Assembly (NCBI RefSeq): GCF_008704535.1
Contig: NZ_CP023701.1
Span: 2,356,001-2,420,000 of the forward strand
DNA: 64,000 nt
Origin: Streptomyces subrutilus
GTDB taxonomy: Bacteria; Actinomycetota; Actinomycetes; Streptomycetales; Streptomycetaceae
Direction of reading: 5' to 3'
Shown: positions 58,293 to 64,000 of the stretch, piece after piece
How positions within the stretch are numbered: position 1 is the stretch's first letter
Layout of the letters: each line of letters opens with the position of its first letter
The notes under the pieces: generated by a model
What the model was told of the DNA's origin: nothing
What the model saw: only the letters and a program-made list of their open reading frames with translations
Database searches by the model: none
Program-made: the position numbers and the translations under genes

Positions 58293-59027
58293 CTACCGGA
58301 CCGCCCCTCGCCAAAGGAACGGTTCCTCTTGCTCGAACACCTTCTCGCGGCGATGGTAACCGGGCAGGGCCAGCTCCATCTCTCTCCGGAAAGCTGGACC
58401 GTGCCCTGGAATTTTCATGTGGCATAGCTCGTGCACAAGGACGAAATCGATCAGGACCGCGGGCAGCTGCATGACGGCCCAGTGCACAGCGATCAGTCCG
58501 CCCGGGCCGCACGAGCCCCAACTCTCCCCCAGGTCGTCCACAGCGACCTCGGCCGGCCGCACCCCCATGCGCAGGGCGATCGCTGGCATCCGAGAGGCAA
58601 GCCACCGCTGTCCGCGCTCGGTGTACCAGCCAGCCAGGGCCTCCGAACCAGCTGCTGGTGTGGAGGGCGCCGGAATTTCCAGCCATCCGGCTCTCAACCT
58701 CACCGGCGCTCCCTCGGCCGCCGGCACCGGTCGCAGTCGGTACCGGCGCCCCAGGTAGGCGAAGCTGCTGCCACCGACAAGCTCCTTGACGGGCTCGGCG
58801 GGGCGGGCACGGCGGCGGCGGACCTCATCCGCGAGACGCGGCAGCCGGGAACGTACGGCTGCGGCCACCGCTCGCGGATCCGCGTCGGCCGGTACAGCGA
58901 AGAGCACCTCCCCGTCCGGCGTGACGTCAATGCCCAGGGTCCGCCGCCGAGGGCGGGACTCGACGCGCCAGCTCCACCCCTCGGGGAGGGGGAGTGCGGC
59001 GATCGCCTGCTGGACCGAGGTACTCAC
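58293..59027 (-). CDS. YgjP-type (DUF45/M48-like) metallopeptidase
   Basis: This is a 244-residue protein. The zinc motif HELCH is at residues 199-203 with a third ligand at His209 (PGHGPAF), and the segment ESWGSCGPGGLIAVHWAVMQLP near 168 is typical of the YgjP/WssP group. The N-terminal domain (about 1-100) resembles the family's SprT-unlike extension. The GTG at 59027 has GGAA upstream. It follows hsdR by 44 bases on the same strand, so it is probably cotranscribed with it. Proteins of this family often accompany type I restriction systems; their role there is not established. Confidence 0.85.
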   Translation of the reverse strand: MSTSVQQAIAALPLPEGWSWRVESRPRRRTLGIDVTPDGEVLFAVPADADPRAVAAAVRSRLPRLADEVRRRRARPAEPVKELVGGSSFAYLGRRYRLRPVPAAEGAPVRLRAGWLEIPAPSTPAAGSEALAGWYTERGQRWLASRMPAIALRMGVRPAEVAVDDLGESWGSCGPGGLIAVHWAVMQLPAVLIDFVLVHELCHMKIPGHGPAFRREMELALPGYHRREKVFEQEEPFLWRGAVR

Positions 59028-59071
59028 CCGGCATTCCTACCACCCGGCTCGGACAGTCCGGCGCCACGGTC

Positions 59072-62000
59072 TCAGCCGTCGTGGCGCCCCGGGTAGCGCA
59101 GGAAGTCGCCGTGCCGGTGCAGCGCGAGCTCGACCAGCAGGCCCGCGACCGGTCCGGTCGCCGACCAGTCGACGTGCAGCTCCTCCTCCAGGTAGATCCT
59201 CACTTCCTTGCGTACGCGGTCCTGCGCGTCCGGCAGCGTCGTGAAGTTCGGGGAGCGCACCAGCCCCGCGATCTTCCAGGTGACATCGCTCGCCGCCTGG
59301 TAGAGGTCGGTCCCGTCCGGCACCAGCGACCCGTCCGCCGCGTCCAGCTCGCGGGCGAGCAGGGCGTACACCGGCCTCTCGGTCCAGCGGTCGAGCCCCG
59401 CCCCGGTCTCCTGCCCGCCCTCTCGCTCCGAGGCGACGATGTCCTCGACGAGCCCGGCGAGCGCCGCGGAGGCCTCCTCGAAGTCCGCGCCCATCCGCCG
59501 GATGACGGCCTCCAGGCGCTCGCTGAAGACCTCATAGCCGGCCCCGGGCGTCTCCAGCCGGGCCGTGATGTGGGTGTGGATCCGGCTGGTCAGGTACGAG
59601 ATCCGGGCCCGCGGATCGGCGTTGGCCTCGACCCGTTCCATGAAGTCGGGCGCGCCGAGCTCCACCTGCGGGACGCGTTCGACGACGCCGTTCGCCTTGA
59701 GGTGCGAGGCGATCAGAGCGCGCACCTTGGCCCCGTAGCGGCGCGGGCTGAACTGGTCCCGGCCGTCGAGGTAGCGGGCGCGGGCGAGGTACTGCACCTC
59801 TCCCAGCCGCCCGGCGAAGGCCTCGTACCGGAGCGCGAACGGCCGGGGCAGGACGGCGCCCAGCGCGTTGAAGAAGTCCCGGGCCAGCTCGTCGAACTCG
59901 CCCCGCAGCAGCGGGTCCTCCAGCGCCGCCAGCAGGTCCTCGCGCTGCGCCTCGTCGGCGAGCTGCCCCGCGCCCAGCCGGGCCAGGAAGTCGTCGAGGC
60001 GCTTGAAGAGGTCGGCGAGGACCGCCTCGGCCGCAGCGTCGGTCTGGAGCCACATCCGGCCCGTGGCTGGCTGCTCCGCACCGCTGCCGGGGTCGAGGTG
60101 GTCGAAGGACACGTTCTCGTAGCCGAGGACGGCCTTCAGGTGCGCCTCCTCGTAGTCGGTCATGGACTTCGCCAGCTCGGGCCCCACACCGATGTAGTCC
60201 ACCACCTGGCCCCACCGCTTGTTGCGGTACGGGCGGTTGGTGCGGGCGATGGCCTGGAGCAGGCCGGCGCCGAACAGCGGCCGGTCGAGGTAGAGGACCT
60301 GTTCCACGGGTGCGTCGAAGCCGGTGAGCAGCATGGAGGTGACCACGAGGAACCCGAGGGGACGCTCGGCCTCCTCGTCGCGGGGCCGCCGACCGGCCGC
60401 CTCGCGGTCCTCGCCCGCGCCGACGTTCCAGGGGGCGTGGGCCGAGGTCCGGGCCCCGGCGCTCGTTCCTTCCCCGGGCCGTCCGTGCGTGTGGGCGGTC
60501 CAGGAGGGGTCGTCGCTCGTCTCGAACGGATCGGGCACCTTCACCCCGCGTCGGAAGCGGTCGATGTGCGCGCTCTGGCTGCTCGGCCGGGTCCACACGT
60601 CCCAGTCCTTCGGGTCCTTGGCCTTGCCCCGCTTCGGCGACGCCGAGATGACGGCGGCGGCTTCGACCTGGGCGAGCACGTCCCGGTAGCGCAGCAGCCG
60701 CAGGAGGTCGGCCTCGCCCTCCGGGGCGGGCGCGGGGTCGTGGGCGTCTCCGCCCAGCCCGTCGAGGTCTGCCACGAGGCGGCTCAGCGCCTTCGAGATG
60801 GCCTCCCGGTACGCCACGGCCGCGCGCCGGGACACGGCGACGACCTGCGCGCCGAAGCCGTCCGGCATGGCGCCCGCCGCCCAGTGCCGCACCATGTGCT
60901 CAGCCTTCCTGGCGATCACCGCGGGCGACTCCAGGACCTCCTTCTTCCGCCCGAACCGGCGCAGGACCCGGCGACGCTGCTCGGGATCGTCGGGGACGTG
61001 CTGGTCGAAGCCCGCGTCCAGCGCGGCCTTCTCCACCACCTCCAGGCTCACCTCGTGGGCTTCGTACCGCACGGGGACGACGGCCCCGTCGATCTCGGCG
61101 TCCCGCAGGGTGTAGGTGTCGGCGTACGAACCGAAGATGTCCTCGGTGGTCTTGCGGGCCCCGCCGAGGATGGGCGTGCCGGTGAAACCGACCATGGCGG
61201 AGTTGGGCAGCATGGCGCGCAGCCGGGCGTGCTGCCAGGCGCTCTGCCCCCGGTGCGCCTCGTCGACGAGGACGACGATGTCGGAGCTGGGGTTCGCCAC
61301 GCGGTTGTGGAGCCGGTCGCGCCCCTCGGGGTCCTGCGCGAGCACCTCGTCGCGGCCGTCGTCGGCGCTGTCGTCCCGGCGTGCCTTCTGGAGCATGACG
61401 AGGACGAGGTCGGGGACGTCGAGGCTCAGGTAGCTGCGGGCGTACTTCACCGAGCGTGCCCGGTAGATCTTCTCATCGGCGGCGGCCAGGCTTTGGCGGA
61501 TCTGCGCTTCCAGGTCCTTGCGGTCGGTCACGACGACGACCTTGTGGCGGGCCAGGTCGCGGCTGCTGCGCAGGTAGCGGACGAGGAAGGCCATGGTGAG
61601 GGACTTGCCCGAGCCCTGAGTGTGCCAGGTGACCCCTCCGCGCTGGTCGACGTCCAGGCCCCCGGCCAGGGCCGCGTGCCGGTCGCGCAGCCGTTTCGCG
61701 ATCTTGTGGACGGCCCGGAACTGCTGGTAGCGGCCGACCACCTTGACCGTGCGGGGTCCACGACCCGCCTCGGTGGTGAAGTCCTTGACGAGGGTCAGCA
61801 GGTGCGCGGGCCGGAGCACGCCGCCGGCCAGGGTCTCCTGTGCGTGGAGTTCGCGTCGACTGTCCGGTGCGGCGGCCTCTTTCCGTACCGTCTCCTGCCG
61901 GGCCGGGTAGACAGTCCGCCAAGGCGCGAAGTGCGCCGCCTCCGCGCTGATGGTGCCGATCTCGGCGTGATCCCGGTCGGTGGCGACGAGCACCTGCGCG

Positions 62001-62662
62001 AAGCGCACGAACTCGGTGACGGGCTCGGGTGCCTCGACCCCCGCGTAGCCGATCACGTCGTCGACGGCCCAGTCGATGGCGAACCGCTTCTCCCCGGGGC
62101 TCGACAGCGGGGCCTTGCACTCGACCACCACCCAGGGCAGGCCGTTGACGAACAGCACGACGTCGGGGATCGCCGGGGGGCCGTCGCGGCGCTCCACCTT
62201 GAACTGGGATACGGCGATAAGGTCGTTGCCAGTGCCAGCGTCTCCCAGCCCGGGGAACTCCCCCTCCCAGTCGACCAGTCGTACGTGCTCGGGATGCCCC
62301 TCGGCCCATCCCGGAAGCGTGCGCGCGTTGATCCCCTCGCGCAGCATCCGGGTCACCTCCAGGTTCCCGGCCACCCCGCGCCCGGCCGGGCCCTGGCCGG
62401 CTGCGGTGCCGAGGAGTAGCGTGAGGAGGCGGTCCAGCTGGGCGTCCGTCAGCCAGGGCTTGCCGTTGGCGTCCGGGTTGATGCGGGCCACGGCGGCGCG
62501 GAACCGGGCGGCGTAGACCACCTCGGTGAACTCGCCGCGCCCGGAGGGTGCCGGGTCGGTCACCGGCTTCCCCGGAGGCGCCCCCTGGAGGTGCTTCCAC
62601 CCCATGGCGACCAGCTGGTCGATGAGCGGCCTCTCGACCTTGTCGTACTCCGGCTGCCCCAT
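59072..62662 (-). CDS. hsdR: Type I restriction enzyme R subunit (HsdR)
   Basis: This is a 1196-residue DNA translocase/nuclease. The N-terminal PD-(D/E)xK nuclease has Asp167 (PDVVLF) and Glu181-x-Lys183 (VECKAP). The SF2 helicase-like motor has Walker A HTQGSGKS near 350, DEAH at 467-470 (VLVDEAH) and motif III GFTGTPI near 495; motif VI-like SMLLTGFDAP and QAIARTNRPYRNK lie near 800-850. The C-terminal helical region should contact HsdM-HsdS. No HsdM or HsdS gene is in the window. The ATG at 62662 has GGGGAG upstream. It shows no frameshift and should be translatable. Confidence 0.93.
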   Translation of the reverse strand: MGQPEYDKVERPLIDQLVAMGWKHLQGAPPGKPVTDPAPSGRGEFTEVVYAARFRAAVARINPDANGKPWLTDAQLDRLLTLLLGTAAGQGPAGRGVAGNLEVTRMLREGINARTLPGWAEGHPEHVRLVDWEGEFPGLGDAGTGNDLIAVSQFKVERRDGPPAIPDVVLFVNGLPWVVVECKAPLSSPGEKRFAIDWAVDDVIGYAGVEAPEPVTEFVRFAQVLVATDRDHAEIGTISAEAAHFAPWRTVYPARQETVRKEAAAPDSRRELHAQETLAGGVLRPAHLLTLVKDFTTEAGRGPRTVKVVGRYQQFRAVHKIAKRLRDRHAALAGGLDVDQRGGVTWHTQGSGKSLTMAFLVRYLRSSRDLARHKVVVVTDRKDLEAQIRQSLAAADEKIYRARSVKYARSYLSLDVPDLVLVMLQKARRDDSADDGRDEVLAQDPEGRDRLHNRVANPSSDIVVLVDEAHRGQSAWQHARLRAMLPNSAMVGFTGTPILGGARKTTEDIFGSYADTYTLRDAEIDGAVVPVRYEAHEVSLEVVEKAALDAGFDQHVPDDPEQRRRVLRRFGRKKEVLESPAVIARKAEHMVRHWAAGAMPDGFGAQVVAVSRRAAVAYREAISKALSRLVADLDGLGGDAHDPAPAPEGEADLLRLLRYRDVLAQVEAAAVISASPKRGKAKDPKDWDVWTRPSSQSAHIDRFRRGVKVPDPFETSDDPSWTAHTHGRPGEGTSAGARTSAHAPWNVGAGEDREAAGRRPRDEEAERPLGFLVVTSMLLTGFDAPVEQVLYLDRPLFGAGLLQAIARTNRPYRNKRWGQVVDYIGVGPELAKSMTDYEEAHLKAVLGYENVSFDHLDPGSGAEQPATGRMWLQTDAAAEAVLADLFKRLDDFLARLGAGQLADEAQREDLLAALEDPLLRGEFDELARDFFNALGAVLPRPFALRYEAFAGRLGEVQYLARARYLDGRDQFSPRRYGAKVRALIASHLKANGVVERVPQVELGAPDFMERVEANADPRARISYLTSRIHTHITARLETPGAGYEVFSERLEAVIRRMGADFEEASAALAGLVEDIVASEREGGQETGAGLDRWTERPVYALLARELDAADGSLVPDGTDLYQAASDVTWKIAGLVRSPNFTTLPDAQDRVRKEVRIYLEEELHVDWSATGPVAGLLVELALHRHGDFLRYPGRHDG

Positions 62663-62701
62663 CGCTGGTCTCCCCGCCCCGTGTGCGTACGTCGCTCCCC
62701 G

Positions 62702-62725
62702 CCCCTGTCGAACCTCGAACAGGGG
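62702..62725. promoter_or_regulatory. Inverted repeat upstream of hsdR
   Basis: CCCCTGT (62702-62708) and ACAGGGG (62719-62725) form a perfect 7-bp inverted repeat with a 10-base spacer, 40 bases before the hsdR start. It could be an operator for the hsdR-metallopeptidase pair or the terminator of the preceding gene. Confidence 0.45.
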
Positions 62726-62771
62726 TAGGGGCCACTTTACCTACGGGGTTGGAGCGCGCCGGGGCCATTAC

Positions 62772-63281
62772 TCAGGCCGCGAGGGCGGCGGCTGCCGGCG
62801 GGGGCGCGTCGGGCCCGCCCCTCCCGGTCCGCAGCTCGAACCAGATGGTCTTGCCGCCGGTCCCGAACAGCTTCTCGTCGAGGCAGCAGCCGCCCCACTG
62901 GTCCGCGACGAGTTCGAGTATGGCCAGCCCCCGGCCGCGCTCGGCGTCCCAGGAGATCGCGGCCGGGACCTCCACGGGGAACACGGGGCCGGAGTCGGAG
63001 ACGCTGACCCGCAGCACAGGGCACACCCAGCGCAGCCGCACGGAGGCGGGCCCCTTGGTGTGCCGTACGGAGTTGGTGGCGAGCTCGGAGGCCAACAGCT
63101 CTGCGCGGTCGGTAAGTTCGTCGAGCCCATGCGCGTCGAGCACGGCCCGCAGGGTGGTCCGCGCGATACCGGGCGCGCGGGGGTCACGGGGGAAGTAGAG
63201 CTCGTACTCCCAGGGTTCGGCGAAGCCAATCGGCGGCGGGGCCGCCACCCCGGCTCGGGTGCTGTCCGTTTCGCGTGTCAC
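62772..63281 (-). CDS. RsbW-like ATP-binding regulator (HATPase)
   Basis: This is a 169-residue single-domain GHKL ATPase. The N box is ELLASELATNSVRHTKGP near residue 65, the G1 box VSVSDSGP near 93, and the G2 box ERGRGLAILELVADQWGG near 115. It should act as a serine kinase/anti-sigma factor or adaptor. The GTG at 63281 has a perfect GGAGGTG site. It is divergent from a helix-turn-helix gene, a pair very common in Streptomyces (whiJ/bldB-type loci), suggesting a joint regulatory role. Confidence 0.87.
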   Translation of the reverse strand: MTRETDSTRAGVAAPPPIGFAEPWEYELYFPRDPRAPGIARTTLRAVLDAHGLDELTDRAELLASELATNSVRHTKGPASVRLRWVCPVLRVSVSDSGPVFPVEVPAAISWDAERGRGLAILELVADQWGGCCLDEKLFGTGGKTIWFELRTGRGGPDAPPPAAAALAA

Positions 63282-63462
63282 GCGGGCACCTCCATGTGCA
63301 GCGTGAGGGATCTACGTCGGCCACGTGTCGCGTCCACAACGCCCGTGCCGTTCCGGTGGCTTGCCGGAACCGAGGCCCCTTGCGGGGCCCGGGGTTCGGT
63401 GCGCTTCCGATGACGCGGGAGCGAGGTTCTTTGTGGCTTGCCTCACAACGTAGAGCATTGCA

Positions 63463-63476
63463 ACTCACACGTGAGT
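63463..63476. promoter_or_regulatory. Dyad in the HATPase/XRE divergent spacer
   Basis: ACTCAC-AC-GTGAGT is a perfect 6-bp inverted repeat in the middle of the 285-base spacer, which is visibly less GC-rich than the surroundings. It is the best candidate operator for the XRE regulator. Confidence 0.45.
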
Positions 63477-63566
63477 CAGATTTCACCAACGAGTGAACGG
63501 GAGCCTCGCTCACTAGACCGTCATCCGGCGGGCTGTCAGACTGTCCGCGCGCACGAGAGAGGACCC

Positions 63567-64000
63567 ATGGCAGCAAGAAACGCCCCCACCGGCCGCCAGC
63601 GCCGCTTGGCCACGGAACTACGCCGCCTTCGCGAACAGGCAGGCGTCTCGATCCAGGACGCCGCCGCGATGCTCGGCGCGGACCGGACGATGGTGTCGAA
63701 CATCGAGGCTGGACGCACCACCGTCAGCGAGGACCGCGTGCGGCAGCTGGCCTGTCACTACAAGTGCCCGGACTCCAACCTGATCGACGCTCTGGCCGCA
63801 ATCGCGAGCAGCCGCCGAGCACCCAACTGGTGGGCCGAGTACCGCGGCAAGCTTCCGGAAGGCCATCTGGACATCTCCGAGCTGGAACACCACGCGGTGC
63901 GCATCCGCACGGCGCAGACCGTGCACCTGCCTGGACTTCTGCAAACGGAAGACCATGCGCGGGCACTCTTTGAACTCACCGTGCCGAAGTTGTCTCGTCT
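63567..64000 (+). CDS. XRE-type helix-turn-helix regulator with DUF5753 (Scr1-like) domain, partial
   Basis: This is 144 codons running off the right edge. Residues 10-70 form an XRE helix-turn-helix (RLATELRRLREQAGVSIQDA, then AAMLGADRTMVSNIEAGRTT), followed by the start of a DUF5753 domain (NWWAEYRGKLPEGHLDISELE, then RIRTAQTVHLPGLLQTEDHARALF). This is the architecture of WhiJ-type regulators. The ATG at 63567 has AGAGAGG upstream. In such loci a small DUF397 protein gene often follows; that would lie beyond the window. Confidence 0.88.
   Translation, partial: MAARNAPTGRQRRLATELRRLREQAGVSIQDAAAMLGADRTMVSNIEAGRTTVSEDRVRQLACHYKCPDSNLIDALAAIASSRRAPNWWAEYRGKLPEGHLDISELEHHAVRIRTAQTVHLPGLLQTEDHARALFELTVPKLSR

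Noticed and set aside
58994..62419. Long plus-strand open frame opposite hsdR
   Set aside because: It mirrors the hsdR codons and has no domain or ribosome-binding site.

Overview
The window is very GC-rich, uses many GTG starts and strong G/C-ending codons, and its gene content and order match a chromosomal core segment of a Streptomyces species. This is an inference from gene families and layout; no database was searched. Most of the window is housekeeping DNA on the minus strand, interrupted by small accessory cassettes. No tRNA, rRNA, CRISPR array or insertion sequence was seen.

Bases 1-10.7 kb: the start of a secreted protein, then cimA (citramalate synthase) with an upstream terminator and a candidate leader peptide. 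A co-directional cluster follows (ureAB fusion, ureC, agmatine deiminase, TetR regulator), divergent from an NCS1 nucleobase permease. Next are ilvE, leuB and a 43-residue small gene. From 11 to 21 kb lie a Tat-exported phospholipase C, an AAC(2')-I type aminoglycoside acetyltransferase, an iodotyrosine-deiodinase-like flavoprotein, the proline catabolic pair putA-pruA with its divergent PucR-type regulator, and a TetR/DHA2 efflux pair.

Bases 21.4-27 kb hold serA and the ilvB-ilvN-ilvC cluster, preceded by an attenuator with a 13-residue leader peptide rich in Ile, Leu and Val. Together with cimA, leuB and ilvE this covers much of branched-chain amino acid synthesis. Then come a membrane PAS-GGDEF-EAL protein (CdgF-like), a D-2-hydroxyacid dehydrogenase, an aldo/keto reductase, a lipoprotein sugar dehydrogenase, a giant LuxR regulator, small conserved genes, an MMPL exporter, a cupin, a GNAT enzyme and an iron-box-controlled siderophore-interacting protein facing a broken acyltransferase remnant.

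Bases 43-56 kb hold a membrane protein kinase, the gatC-gatA-(small membrane protein)-gatB amidotransferase cluster, a second GGDEF-EAL protein (RmdB-like), ligA, a MetE-like protein translationally coupled to an SDR, and a DUF1330 protein. The right end (56-64 kb) is more accessory: a GlxA-type regulator, a quinone-oxidoreductase-like enzyme, a YgjP-type metallopeptidase with a type I restriction subunit HsdR but no HsdM or HsdS in the window, and a divergent ATP-binding protein/XRE regulator pair of the kind common in actinomycete development and defence loci.

The points most worth following up are the divergent urease linked to agmatine deiminase, the HsdR-metallopeptidase cassette, the two GGDEF-EAL proteins with opposite decay of their domains, the deiodinase homologue with an intact substrate triad, and the two leader/attenuator structures.
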